Assembly: GCA_045629585.1 (NCBI GenBank)
Contig: JAZQRM010000001.1
Location: 1-64,000, forward strand
Source of the DNA: Taishania sp045629585
GTDB taxonomy: Bacteria; Bacteroidota; Bacteroidia; Flavobacteriales_D; Crocinitomicaceae
Length of the DNA: 64,000 nucleotides
Direction: 5' to 3'
Within the stretch, counting starts at the first letter, position 1, and each line of letters starts with the position of its first letter. Positions 24,300 to 33,679 of the stretch are shown here, in pieces. Made by a program: the position numbers and the translations under genes. The notes beneath the pieces are model-generated. The model was not told where the DNA came from, did not search any database, and saw only the letters and a program-made list of their open reading frames with translations.

Positions 24300-27101
24300 A
24301 TGCTGACACCAGATTTAGATAATAAAATATTTTTTATTGATGCTTATGCATTGATATTTAGGTCTTATTTTGCCTTTGCTAAAAATCCACGAATAAACTC
24401 AAAAGGACTCGATACATCTGCAGCATTTGGTTTTACCAATACGCTTTTGGAATTATTGAGGAAAGAAAACCCTTCTCATGTGGCTGTGGTTTTTGATCCT
24501 CCAGGAGGTTCTACTATTCGTAGAGATATTTTTGAAGATTATAAAGCTAATCGGGATGAGACGCCAGAAGGAATTATTACCAATATTGGTCCGATTAAAG
24601 CAATTATTTCAGCATTATGTATTCCGATAATTGAAATTCCAACTTACGAAGCGGACGATGTAATCGGTGCTTTGTCGATTAAAGCGGAAAATGCTGGCTT
24701 TCAAGTTTACATGATGACACCAGATAAAGATTATGGCCAGTTGGTAACGGAAAATTGTTTCATGTATCGGCCTGGACGTGGTGGGGATCCAGCTCAGATT
24801 TGGGGACCAAAAGAAGTTTGTGAAAAATTTGAATTGTCCAATGTTGATCAAGTTGTGGATTATTTAGGCTTGATGGGAGATGCTTCGGATAACATCCCTG
24901 GTGTTCCGGGAATTGGACCAAAAACAGCTTCCAAATTATTGGCTCAGTTTGGTTCCATGGAAGGGATCTATGAAAATATCGATCAATTAAAAGGGAAACA
25001 AAAAGAGAATTTTGTCAACTTCAAGGATCAAGCTTTCATGAGTAAAGATTTGGCGCGTATTATCACTGATATAGATATAGATTTTAAAGGAGAGGATTTT
25101 TTACGATGCGAACCTAATTCTGATTTAATACGTGAGGTTTTTACAGAGTTAGAATTTAAAGCTTTAATCAAACGCGTTTTGGGAGAAGAGTTGGTGGTTA
25201 CGCAAGCGCCAGGTGATTCAACAGCGCAATTGGATTTATTCGGAGTTAATGCAATCGACCCGACAGTTGATGTGGTTCAAAATACATACCTAACGTTAAC
25301 TGATAAAACGGTCAATTATCATTTGATCGAAACAGCAAAAGAGCGTGAGGAATTGTTGGCTTTATTGTTGCAACAGCCCGAAGTTTGCTTTGATACGGAA
25401 ACAACTGGTTTAGATGCTTTACATGCGGATATTGTAGGTATGTCATTTTCATTTAAAGCGGATGAAGCGTTTTATGTTGGAATTCCGGTTGATTTTGATG
25501 CTGCAAAAGCTATTGTGGAAGAGTTTAAACCTTTCTTTGAATCTTCGACGATCTTAAAAATTGCGCATAATGTAAAGTATGACTTAAAGGTTTTGCAACG
25601 TTATGGCATCCGTGTAAGCTACCCGTTGTTTGATACAATGATTGCTCATTATTTAATTTCGCCAGAGTCCAAACAGTCAATGGATTATTTAGCGGAATTT
25701 TATTTGAATTATAAGCCCGTTTCAATCGAAACATTGATCGGTAAAAAAGGTAAGGGGCAAGGAAATATGGGTGATTTAGCTCCAGCAGCAATAAAAGATT
25801 ATGCTTGTGAGGATGCTGATATTACCCTACAGTTGAAACAGATTTTTAACGATGAAATTGAAAAGCCTCATTTGAAATCACTTTTTTATGATATGGAAAT
25901 GCCACTTGTGCAAATCCTTGTCGATATGGAAGTGGAAGGCGTAAGCATTGATGCTGATGGGTTGCACCTATTTTCGAATCAATTGGGCGAGCAGCTTGCA
26001 ATTTTAGATACAGAGATTAAAGATTTAGCAGGGGTAGATTTTAATGTAGATTCTCCAAAACAATTAGGGCAAGTTCTTTTTGATGACATGAAGTTAAGCG
26101 CTAAAGCTAAAAAGACCAAAACAGGACAATATGCCACTTCTGAAGATGTTTTACAAGGTTTAGTGAATGTTCATCCGATTATTGAAAAGATTTTAACTTA
26201 TCGGGAAGGGAAGAAGCTGAAATCAACTTACATTGATCCGCTTCCTGCGCTTCGTGACGCGGTTGATGGCCGTATCCATACGCAATATATGCAAACGGTT
26301 ACAGCTACGGGACGTTTGAGTTCGAACAATCCTAACTTGCAAAATATTCCGATTCGATCTGAAAATGGAAAGGAAATCCGTAAAGCATTTGTACCAAGAG
26401 ATAGTAATCATGTTTTAATGGCGGCGGATTATTCTCAAATTGAGTTACGCATTATTGCTGCTTTAAGTGAAGATGCAAATATGATCGAGGCATTTCGTTC
26501 AGGAGTTGATATTCACGCTGCAACTGCCGCTAAAGTTTTTGGAGTTCCGGTAGATGAGGTTACGCGTGATCAACGAAGTGGTGCTAAAGCGGTAAACTTT
26601 GGAATTATCTATGGACAATCTGCTTTTGGACTTTCTCAAACATTAGGGATTTCAAGAACGGATGCGAAAAAGATGATAGATTCTTATTTTGAAACCTATC
26701 CAACCATCAAATCTTTTATGGATGGTGCGATTGCACAAGCGCGTGAATTAGGTTATGTGGAAACGATTTATAAACGAAGACGTTATTTACCCGATATTCA
26801 ATCGGCTAATGCTGTCGTTCGTGGTTTTGCAGAACGAAATGCGGTAAATGCCCCAATTCAAGGTTCGGCAGCGGACATTATTAAATTAGCGATGATTGCT
26901 GTAGTTAAACGAATGCAAGAAGAAAATGTTCAATCTAAGTTGATTTTGCAAGTTCACGATGAATTGGTGTTTGACGTTGTTAAGTCAGAACAAGAAATTA
27001 TGAAGTCATTGGTGAAAGAAAGTATGGAGGCAGCGGTTAATCTTATTGTTCCGATGGAAGCAGAAGTGCAAACTGGAAATAATTGGTTAGAAGCTCATTA
27101 A
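24300..27101 (+). CDS. polA: DNA polymerase I
   Basis: The product (933 residues from the ATG; an in-frame TTG 9 bp earlier is less likely) has all three Pol I parts. The 5' nuclease domain (residues 1-290) shows YEADDVIGAL, TPDKDYGQLV and GDASDNIPGVPGIGPKTA. The 3'-5' exonuclease domain keeps its catalytic residues (FDTETTG near 366, AHNVKYD, YACEDAD), so proofreading is expected. The polymerase domain has motif A DYSQIELR near 710, motif B RSGAKAVNFGIIYG and motif C QVHDE near 888. It serves in Okazaki-fragment maturation and repair. A TACATTTG element lies 24 nt upstream, and a bidirectional terminator follows 22 bp after the stop. Confidence 0.97.
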   Translation: MLTPDLDNKIFFIDAYALIFRSYFAFAKNPRINSKGLDTSAAFGFTNTLLELLRKENPSHVAVVFDPPGGSTIRRDIFEDYKANRDETPEGIITNIGPIKAIISALCIPIIEIPTYEADDVIGALSIKAENAGFQVYMMTPDKDYGQLVTENCFMYRPGRGGDPAQIWGPKEVCEKFELSNVDQVVDYLGLMGDASDNIPGVPGIGPKTASKLLAQFGSMEGIYENIDQLKGKQKENFVNFKDQAFMSKDLARIITDIDIDFKGEDFLRCEPNSDLIREVFTELEFKALIKRVLGEELVVTQAPGDSTAQLDLFGVNAIDPTVDVVQNTYLTLTDKTVNYHLIETAKEREELLALLLQQPEVCFDTETTGLDALHADIVGMSFSFKADEAFYVGIPVDFDAAKAIVEEFKPFFESSTILKIAHNVKYDLKVLQRYGIRVSYPLFDTMIAHYLISPESKQSMDYLAEFYLNYKPVSIETLIGKKGKGQGNMGDLAPAAIKDYACEDADITLQLKQIFNDEIEKPHLKSLFYDMEMPLVQILVDMEVEGVSIDADGLHLFSNQLGEQLAILDTEIKDLAGVDFNVDSPKQLGQVLFDDMKLSAKAKKTKTGQYATSEDVLQGLVNVHPIIEKILTYREGKKLKSTYIDPLPALRDAVDGRIHTQYMQTVTATGRLSSNNPNLQNIPIRSENGKEIRKAFVPRDSNHVLMAADYSQIELRIIAALSEDANMIEAFRSGVDIHAATAAKVFGVPVDEVTRDQRSGAKAVNFGIIYGQSAFGLSQTLGISRTDAKKMIDSYFETYPTIKSFMDGAIAQARELGYVETIYKRRRYLPDIQSANAVVRGFAERNAVNAPIQGSAADIIKLAMIAVVKRMQEENVQSKLILQVHDELVFDVVKSEQEIMKSLVKESMEAAVNLIVPMEAEVQTGNNWLEAH

Positions 27102-27122
27102 TGTTATAAAATAGGATAAAGC

Positions 27123-27153
27123 AAAAGAGGCAATCAACTGATTGCCTCTTTTT
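27123..27153. terminator. Bidirectional terminator between polA and the DUF6438 lipoprotein gene
   Basis: A 12-bp stem (27124-27135 with 27140-27151, loop of 4) has A and T runs on the flanks. It overlaps the 3' end of the convergent lipoprotein gene. Confidence 0.9.
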
Positions 27154-27646
27154 ATTTTTCAAAAATCTCTAAAGTGATTGTCTTCATCATTTCGTCAAGC
27201 TGTTTTTCAAATGCTTTAACATTTGCACCGTTACTTCCGGAGTGTTTGATATGACGTTTGTCTTTTCCATCAACGACTATTAATTGATAAGTTGGTACAT
27301 CCATTAGCATTTTATCCAAAAGATCTTCTTCCGTTGTCATGATTGAATGGGTTTTAATTCCTTCTTTCAATTCTTCCATTTGCTCTTTTGTAATTTTGCC
27401 AAAAGAATGTCCAAGTTGTGGTACATTTTGTTTCCCGTTATATAATACGGATCCATCTTTAAAGATAGATATTTCATATACTGGACACGTTCCAAAACAG
27501 AATCCTCTAGAATATTTAATCCATAATTTATCTTCAACCACTTCTTTGTCTGTAATTGTTTTTGAATAATTTTTTTGAGCGATTGTTTTGGGGGTTCCAC
27601 ATGCCAAAACTGTAAATGCTAAAGCTATAATCGTTAGTAATCTCAT
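27152..27646 (-). CDS. DUF6438-type lipoprotein
   Basis: The frame extends to 27670, but starting at the Met at 27646 gives a textbook lipoprotein signal (MRLLTIIALAFTVLAC, lipidation at C16), so I use that start (164 residues). Residues 45-150 match the pattern I know from DUF6438: RGFCFGTCPVYEISIFKDG, then YNGKQNVPQLG and a DVPTYQLIVVDG strand. The conserved cysteine pair in CFGTC suggests a metal site or disulfide. Proteins of this type are widespread in Bacteroidota envelopes and their function is unknown. The gene stands alone, 14 bp downstream of the large helicase gene on the same strand, and could be its distal partner in a transcript. Confidence 0.7.
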   Translation of the reverse strand: MRLLTIIALAFTVLACGTPKTIAQKNYSKTITDKEVVEDKLWIKYSRGFCFGTCPVYEISIFKDGSVLYNGKQNVPQLGHSFGKITKEQMEELKEGIKTHSIMTTEEDLLDKMLMDVPTYQLIVVDGKDKRHIKHSGSNGANVKAFEKQLDEMMKTITLEIFEK

Positions 27647-27684
27647 ATCTTTTTTAATTGCATAAATCAAAGTTCATTCCAAAA

Positions 27685-30600
27685 TCAGGCGTATTTAACT
27701 TTCCAACCTCTTTTTTTGTAAACTGTTGTTTGAATTAGTATTTCTCGTAAAGATAAACTTTCATGAAGCGGTATGCAAATGGTATCTTTTTTATCTGATA
27801 AACCTTTTGCGCTTGCTTTTTGAGTTATGTAATTTATCCATAAACCAAATTTAGAAGTATTTGGATTGGTTGTCATCTGTATATCACTACTTTTTAAAGA
27901 GGTGATTAGGTGAATTGTTTTGGAGGCACGTGTTGCCAGAACGTTTAATCTATTCAAGCCTCCATCCAAACTTAATAGGCCAAATTGTTGTCTGATTTTT
28001 CCTTGTTCATCAGGTCCGTAAGTTGTCCCAATGATTAAATCTTCACATTCGTCCCCTTGTATTTTTTCTAGTGGAAGCAGAAAAAAAGTTCCGGCCTCTT
28101 CTCGTTCAATTAATCTATCTAAAAGTGTTGGATTTATCTTTTTTCTTATTAAATCAATTTGATTTTGCGAAAATGCGACTACTCCCAGGGAATTACTTTT
28201 TTCAATCGTAGATTCGATTAGTTCTACAATGGCTGTTGCTTCTTCTTCATTTTTGCGTTCTATAAATCGCCCATTCACATAAGTATGATGTATTGCTTTT
28301 TCTGCGTTTTGTTTTGGGAAAATAGTTAGCTCATTCTCATAAAAATGTTGGTTTGAAAACTCGATCAGATCAGTATGCTGACTGCGATAGTGATGCTTTA
28401 GTTTTAGTGAAGGGAGCACAAATTTTGCACGATTCATTAAACTTTCTTGATCTTCATTTGATTGGAAGAATGTTTTTGGTTGCATCTGTTTTTCATCGCC
28501 AGCAATAATTACATGTTGGGATCTGTATAAAATTCCAGCACTGTGCGATGCGAGTATTTGTGACGCCTCGTCGATTATTGCAATTTTGTACATTTCTTTT
28601 TGTAATGAACAATGTGTTGCTAGTTGAATTGGGTTCGAAAAATGTACTGGTTGTAATAAGTCAATCCAAAGTTTAGCTTCTGAATTTAAAAGAGAATGTA
28701 ATTTTAGATGTTGTTTTTGCTTATTAAATTCGCGGATTAAAATAGCTTTTCCTCTTTTAAGCGTTTGTTTCAAAATTTTATTTTCTTCCGATAGTTGATT
28801 ATTTGCGGTTGCTAATATTTGGTGGTAATGATCAAATTTCTTCTTTGTATGCAGATATATTTTATCAATAACATGTGTTTGTTCTCGATCACTTTCACTT
28901 AAAATCAAATGAATTGCATCCTCAATACCTTTTGTTTGTAATTCGGCTAGTTCTGGATAATGCGCTTGAAAATTAATCCAATGTGTTTTTAGTTGGTTAG
29001 CCATGTATAGATTGGATGTCGTTGCATGAACTAATGATTTCGACAAATTGGACGGTGCGGCCAGTATTTTTTTACTTTTAAGAGCCATTTCTTGATAAAC
29101 TTCTAACCAATTTTTTAGTTGGATGGCTATTGGGATTTCTGATTGCCAGTTGAAATCTAGGGTTTTTTTTATAAGTTGAACATTCCCCTGTGTCCATTCT
29201 CTAAATAGGTTTTTTTCTGCTTTGGAAATAGTCTGGTAATGTTCCCATTGTATTTCGGTGTAAGTATTTAGTTGTAGGGAAAAAAGTTGGGCATCCTTGC
29301 TATTTGTTATGTTGTATTTCGAAAGTTGAAGAATTATTTTATCATGGTTTTCTCTTACCTTTCTTAATCTTAATTCATTTTTAATTAGTTCTGTTGCTAA
29401 CGTATATGGACTTTTGCTCAATTTTTTCCACTGATACTTTAGTTTTAGATTTTTGAACCAGTTTTTTGAGTTTAACTCAGTTATGAAGTAGTTTAGTTCG
29501 AGCGTTGAAATTTGCATTTTCCATTGTGCAGTTTCTTGTTGCAGACAAATTAGTTCTTTTTCACTTTTTTCTAACCTATTAATTCGTTTAATAAGTTCAC
29601 ATCTCTTCTTGCTTTTTGGATCTAATAGGACTTCGTTTTCAAGGGCAAAATTACTATTGAACAGTTGAAAAGTGATTTGTTTTTTTTCTAAATCTTTTAA
29701 GTAGGTTGCAGTGCTGTCTGCCGGTAAATTATTTATAAATGGAGTGATGGATTCTAATTTGTTGCCAATTTCTTCATAGCTGTTGTGATAGAGTAGATTG
29801 GAAATTCCGTAGATGAAATAATTCCATTTGTTACGATATATTTGCTTTAGAAGTTCTTCATTCGCTTGTAGTTCTTGTAACGTTAAGGTGTTGCTGATCC
29901 ATTTACCTTCCTCAATTGAATATTTTTCTGTTAGCTTTTTGAAGGCCAACCAACTGCCTTCTCCAATTAGGCGGGGTTGGTTCCAGATGTCTAACTTAAA
30001 TTGAAGTTGATCCTCTCGCTGTTTTCTGTACTCGTTTGTTATTGGAGATGGCTTGAATTGTTCAATCTTTTGCCATTGTTCCGCTAGTGATTGATAGATC
30101 GGTTGTAGTCCGTTGCTGTCGTTTATTTTAAATATATAAGAATCAAGTTTTAGAGCTTTTAATCTTTTCTCTAGAACATTTAATGCGGTTTGTTTTGCTG
30201 AACATACGAGTGTAGAATGTTCAGCTGATAGGTTTTTTCCGATTAAATAAATTAATAATTGCGTTTTTCCTGTTCCTGGAGGTCCTTCCACGACCAAGTT
30301 TCTTTTTTCAAATTGTTTGATAACGCTGATTTGGTCATCATCTAATAAAACCAGGTCAGCAGCATCATAAACTAATTCTTCTTGTCGTTTTTCATGTAGG
30401 TCAAGTTGTTCTTGTAGGGCACATGATATCTGTCCAGCCGCGATAATTTGCGTGAGTTCATTTCTTAAAGCATATCTATTGGGGTGGAAATTTCCAATCC
30501 ATTGTTTATCGACCTCTTCGACAACTATATTTTGAGCAAATAGTTTTTCACTATCGAACCAATCTTCTTCCTTTAAAACAAGGTCATAATTTTTTTGAAG

Positions 30601-30957
30601 GAGTTGAATGAGGAATGGATTTATTATGGGTTTTTCTTCTCTTTTGGAACAAATGACTTGATGATTTATTTTTTCAATCTTGAAATCGGTTTCATAAAGA
30701 AGGAACGGAATATTTGTTTTTTGATGAGCAATTTGAGTAATTCGTCCTTGTACAATTGTCAAAGGATTGGTCCCGAATGACTTTAATGATTCGTTAGCTG
30801 TATTGATGATTTTTTGAAGTTCCACATTGGTCCAATTTAACTTTTCATTGAAGGGAACTGTGAAAGTATTATCCAAGTCTACGAGTGGATCGTTTTGTGG
30901 AAAATGATTAAATAATTTTAACCATTGGTCAAGAAGCGGATGTATACTCGATTTCAT
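27685..30957 (-). CDS. Large superfamily 1 helicase/ATPase, DUF4011-like N-terminus
   Basis: The 1090-residue product has Walker A GPPGTGKT at 225-232, then about 550 residues of mostly charged helical sequence, then Walker B IIDEAS (D796, E797), GDEKQMQPKTFF, HHYRSQHTDLIEFSN and a C-terminal RecA domain with LNRLNVLATRASK (motif VI). This split SF1 layout (Upf1/Dna2-like, AAA_11/AAA_12) with a long insertion is shared by DUF4011-type helicases, and the segment IGNFHPNRYALRNEL before Walker A fits them. No fused nuclease is visible. Relatives occur in repair and in some phage-defence settings, but no defence genes surround this copy, so the role is open. It is transcribed divergently from the PLP enzyme at 31050. 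Confidence 0.82.
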   Translation of the reverse strand: MKSSIHPLLDQWLKLFNHFPQNDPLVDLDNTFTVPFNEKLNWTNVELQKIINTANESLKSFGTNPLTIVQGRITQIAHQKTNIPFLLYETDFKIEKINHQVICSKREEKPIINPFLIQLLQKNYDLVLKEEDWFDSEKLFAQNIVVEEVDKQWIGNFHPNRYALRNELTQIIAAGQISCALQEQLDLHEKRQEELVYDAADLVLLDDDQISVIKQFEKRNLVVEGPPGTGKTQLLIYLIGKNLSAEHSTLVCSAKQTALNVLEKRLKALKLDSYIFKINDSNGLQPIYQSLAEQWQKIEQFKPSPITNEYRKQREDQLQFKLDIWNQPRLIGEGSWLAFKKLTEKYSIEEGKWISNTLTLQELQANEELLKQIYRNKWNYFIYGISNLLYHNSYEEIGNKLESITPFINNLPADSTATYLKDLEKKQITFQLFNSNFALENEVLLDPKSKKRCELIKRINRLEKSEKELICLQQETAQWKMQISTLELNYFITELNSKNWFKNLKLKYQWKKLSKSPYTLATELIKNELRLRKVRENHDKIILQLSKYNITNSKDAQLFSLQLNTYTEIQWEHYQTISKAEKNLFREWTQGNVQLIKKTLDFNWQSEIPIAIQLKNWLEVYQEMALKSKKILAAPSNLSKSLVHATTSNLYMANQLKTHWINFQAHYPELAELQTKGIEDAIHLILSESDREQTHVIDKIYLHTKKKFDHYHQILATANNQLSEENKILKQTLKRGKAILIREFNKQKQHLKLHSLLNSEAKLWIDLLQPVHFSNPIQLATHCSLQKEMYKIAIIDEASQILASHSAGILYRSQHVIIAGDEKQMQPKTFFQSNEDQESLMNRAKFVLPSLKLKHHYRSQHTDLIEFSNQHFYENELTIFPKQNAEKAIHHTYVNGRFIERKNEEEATAIVELIESTIEKSNSLGVVAFSQNQIDLIRKKINPTLLDRLIEREEAGTFFLLPLEKIQGDECEDLIIGTTYGPDEQGKIRQQFGLLSLDGGLNRLNVLATRASKTIHLITSLKSSDIQMTTNPNTSKFGLWINYITQKASAKGLSDKKDTICIPLHESLSLREILIQTTVYKKRGWKVKYA

Positions 30958-31002
30958 ATATTCGAATATAGCTAATTTGAGAGGAAAACTCTTTACTTTG
31001 AT

Positions 31003-31032
31003 TTGAGTTCATTCAAATTAAGTTTACATTTG
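31003..31032 (+). promoter_or_regulatory. Bacteroidota-type promoter of the PLP enzyme-ktrA-SDR unit
   Basis: TTG at 31003-31005 and TACATTTG at 31025-31032 are separated by exactly 19 bp. The ATG follows 17 nt later. Confidence 0.8.
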
Positions 31033-31049
31033 TTTTAAAATCAATAATT

Positions 31050-32189
31050 ATGAAATTCGGAACTAAAGCTATACATGCAGGTGTTCATCCTGATGAATCT
31101 ACTGGAGCAATTATGACGCCTATTTACCAAACGTCGACCTATGTTCAAGATGGAGTTGGAAATCACAAAGGATATGAATATTCGCGTACATTAAACCCTA
31201 CTCGTCATGCATTAGAAAAAAATCTTGCAGCAATTGAAAATGGACAGTTCGGAGCTTGTTTTGGTTCTGGTTTGGCAGCGATTGATTGTGTGATTAAAAT
31301 GTTGAATCCGGGTGATGAGGTTATTTCGACAAATGATTTATATGGTGGTACTTATCGTATTTTTAATACAATTTTTGCGAAATACGGTATTAAATTTCAT
31401 TTTGTTGGTATGACAGATCCAGCGGCTGTAGAAGCGTTGGTGAATGAAAATACAAAAATGATTTGGGTAGAAACTCCAACTAACCCAATGATGAATATTG
31501 TAGACATTAAAGCGATGGCTGCTATTGCAAAAAAAGCAAATGCAATTCTTGCTGTTGATAATACCTTTGCGACTCCTTATTTGCAAAACCCATTGGATTT
31601 GGGTGCGGATATCGTTATGCATTCTGTAACGAAGTATTTAGGTGGACACTCTGATGTTGTTATGGGAGCATTGGTTTGTAATGACGAAGCAATTGCGCAA
31701 GAGATGTATCGCATTCAAAATTCAACAGGTGCAGTTACCGCACCAATGGATTCTTTCTTAGTATTGAGAGGTATAAAGACTTTGCATTTACGTATGCAAC
31801 GTCATTGTGAAAATGGCGAGAAAATTGCTCGTTTCTTAGTCGATCATCCAAAAGTTGATAAAGTCTATTGGCCAGGATTTGAATCTCATCCCAATCATGC
31901 TGTTGCTAAAGAGCAAATGCGTGGATTTGGTGGTATGATTTCTTTTACCTTAAAAGGGAACGTATTGCAAGATGCTTTAGATTTAGTTAAGAAAGTGGAG
32001 ATATTCGCTTTAGCTGAATCGTTAGGAGGAGTTGAATCTTTGATAGGACATCCAGCTACAATGACACATGCATCTATTCCAAAAGAAGAGCGTGAAAAGA
32101 CAGGTGTTGTTGATACGTTAATTCGTTTGTCTGTAGGTGTTGAAGATGCTGAAGATTTAATTGAAGATTTAAAACAAGCTTTAAACTAA
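31050..32189 (+). CDS. Cystathionine gamma-synthase/gamma-lyase family PLP enzyme
   Basis: The 379-residue product is a trans-sulfuration-type enzyme. K195 in HSVTKYLGGHSD is the PLP lysine. EYSRTLNPTRHALEKNLA, FGSGLAAIDC, NDLYGGTYRIF, ETPTNPMMNI and LGGVESLIGHPATMTHAS are the usual family blocks, and length is canonical. It is more standard than the paralogue at 8719-9978. It could make cystathionine (MetB), cleave it (MGL/CGL) or do both; sequence does not decide with certainty. It has a complete -33/-7 promoter and is followed after 1 bp by a TrkA-type gene, so the three genes to 33584 form one unit. Confidence 0.88.
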   Translation: MKFGTKAIHAGVHPDESTGAIMTPIYQTSTYVQDGVGNHKGYEYSRTLNPTRHALEKNLAAIENGQFGACFGSGLAAIDCVIKMLNPGDEVISTNDLYGGTYRIFNTIFAKYGIKFHFVGMTDPAAVEALVNENTKMIWVETPTNPMMNIVDIKAMAAIAKKANAILAVDNTFATPYLQNPLDLGADIVMHSVTKYLGGHSDVVMGALVCNDEAIAQEMYRIQNSTGAVTAPMDSFLVLRGIKTLHLRMQRHCENGEKIARFLVDHPKVDKVYWPGFESHPNHAVAKEQMRGFGGMISFTLKGNVLQDALDLVKKVEIFALAESLGGVESLIGHPATMTHASIPKEEREKTGVVDTLIRLSVGVEDAEDLIEDLKQALN

Positions 32190-32190
32190 T

Positions 32191-32886
32191 ATGAATTTCA
32201 GCCGATTTGCTGTAATTGGAGTTGGAAGATATGGAGCTACCATTGCGCGTACTTTGGCGCGCAAGGGAGCTCAAGTTTATGCTTACGATCCCAGTGAAGA
32301 GCGTATAGACAATATAAAGGATGATGTGGCTTTTGCGGTGACGATAGATGCCACTGATGAGCGTGCTTTACGTTCTCAAGAGTTGCATTCTATGGATGCT
32401 GTAGTAGTTGCTATAGGTGAAAATTTTCAAGCGACGGTTTTAGTATGTGTCCATCTGATGGATTTAGGTGTTCGACGTATTATTGCTAGAGCTAGTGGCT
32501 TGCATCAAAAGCTAATATTGAAGAAAATTGGTGTAGAGGAAATTTTAGCTCCCGAGGATGAAGTTGCAAATGCTGTAACTGAAAAGTTGCTAAATCCTTC
32601 TATTGTCAATTTCTTGCAGTTGCCAGATGATTTTGAAATTAGTGAAGTAAAAGCCCCTAAAGGTGCGATTGGTAGACCTATTTCTCGAATTAAATTTAAA
32701 GAGAAATATAATTTGTCTTTGATCACAATCAATAGAGAATATCTTCGTAATGATGGTACAGGTGAGGTGATTGAACATGTTATTAATGTGACAGATGGTG
32801 ATCCTGTTATTATGGAGTCTGATACGCTTTTTTTATTTGGTACAGCAAATAATATTTCCAGGTTTTTAGATATTAATGAGGCGTAA
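32191..32886 (+). CDS. TrkA/KtrA-type potassium channel regulatory protein
   Basis: The 231-residue product has an RCK_N domain (NAD/ATP-binding GVGRYG, residues 10-15, and the acidic YAYDPSEERI strand) and an RCK_C/TrkA_C domain from about residue 140 to the end. A single RCK_N plus RCK_C fits KtrA rather than the doubled TrkA. Such proteins gate KtrB/TrkH-type potassium transporters at the inner face of the membrane. No transporter gene is adjacent or elsewhere in the window, which is unusual, since ktrA and ktrB are often paired. It starts 1 bp after the PLP enzyme and its stop overlaps the next ATG by one base. Confidence 0.87.
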   Translation: MNFSRFAVIGVGRYGATIARTLARKGAQVYAYDPSEERIDNIKDDVAFAVTIDATDERALRSQELHSMDAVVVAIGENFQATVLVCVHLMDLGVRRIIARASGLHQKLILKKIGVEEILAPEDEVANAVTEKLLNPSIVNFLQLPDDFEISEVKAPKGAIGRPISRIKFKEKYNLSLITINREYLRNDGTGEVIEHVINVTDGDPVIMESDTLFLFGTANNISRFLDINEA

Positions 32887-33584
32887 TGGTCGTCATTTTT
32901 GGTGTTTCTAGAGGACTGGGTTATTCACTCGTTAATTCCTACCTCTCACTCAATGTAAATGTAATTGGTGTTGGCCGTAGGAATACAATAATTCATCCTT
33001 TTTATCGTTTTTTGAGAAAAGATTTATCTCAAACTAATTCTTGGGATGAATTGTTAGACATGCTACCTAAAGAAATTGATGATCTTACTTTAATATATAA
33101 TGCAGGTGATTTGGGTGAAGTTGGACCTATTCAATCTATTAGGTTTAATAACCAAAAATTGTTTCAATTGAATTTTTTTTCCTGGGTTGAAGTTGTTCAA
33201 GTGTTACTTAATGAGCGTGATAGATTTCTTAACGTTAATTTTGTTAGTATTAGTTCAGGTGCTGGACGAAGAGGGGTCGCTGGTTGGTCGCAGTACGGAG
33301 CGTCTAAGGCTGCTTTAGATAATTTTATGTTGTGTTTAAAAGAGGAAGTTAGTTCTTCTCATTGTTCTGCAAATGTTTTCTCCATTTCCCCAGGTGTTAT
33401 GGATACAAATATGCAGCGTGAAATACGAAGTTTTTCACCATCCGATTTCCCTTCAGTACTTAAGTATATTGACTTGAAAGCGAATGGTATGTTAGTTTCT
33501 ACTGAGGAAATTTCTGCTCAAATAATTTCCTTTATTACTGCTCCAACTACAGATAATGTTTTAGTAGGAGTTCAAGATTTTTAG
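32886..33584 (+). CDS. Short-chain dehydrogenase/reductase (SDR) family protein
   Basis: The 232-residue product is a classical SDR. It has the nucleotide motif G6-x3-G10-x-G12 (GVSRGLG), NAG at residues 72-74, the catalytic serine in SISSGAG (121-127) and Y137-x3-K141 (YGASK). The acidic-versus-basic choice after strand 2 (GVGRRNT) favours NADP(H). The general shape resembles sepiapterin/benzil reductases; the substrate is unknown. It is the third gene of the unit starting at 31050, overlapping the ktrA-like stop by one base (TAATG). A potassium regulator translationally coupled to an SDR has no obvious logic. Confidence 0.88.
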   Translation: MVVIFGVSRGLGYSLVNSYLSLNVNVIGVGRRNTIIHPFYRFLRKDLSQTNSWDELLDMLPKEIDDLTLIYNAGDLGEVGPIQSIRFNNQKLFQLNFFSWVEVVQVLLNERDRFLNVNFVSISSGAGRRGVAGWSQYGASKAALDNFMLCLKEEVSSSHCSANVFSISPGVMDTNMQREIRSFSPSDFPSVLKYIDLKANGMLVSTEEISAQIISFITAPTTDNVLVGVQDF

Positions 33585-33679
33585 CAATCTAATTATGTCC
33601 TGTTAATTTATCTTAACGAGGAAAAGTATTTTTTTTTTCGTAACTTGCTATCACTTAATAGTGGTAAGGTGGTTATTTT

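Noticed and set aside
27685..30957. Defence island around the SF1 helicase
   Set aside because: Neighbours are polA, a DUF6438-type lipoprotein and amino-acid metabolism; no nuclease, methylase or toxin gene is present.
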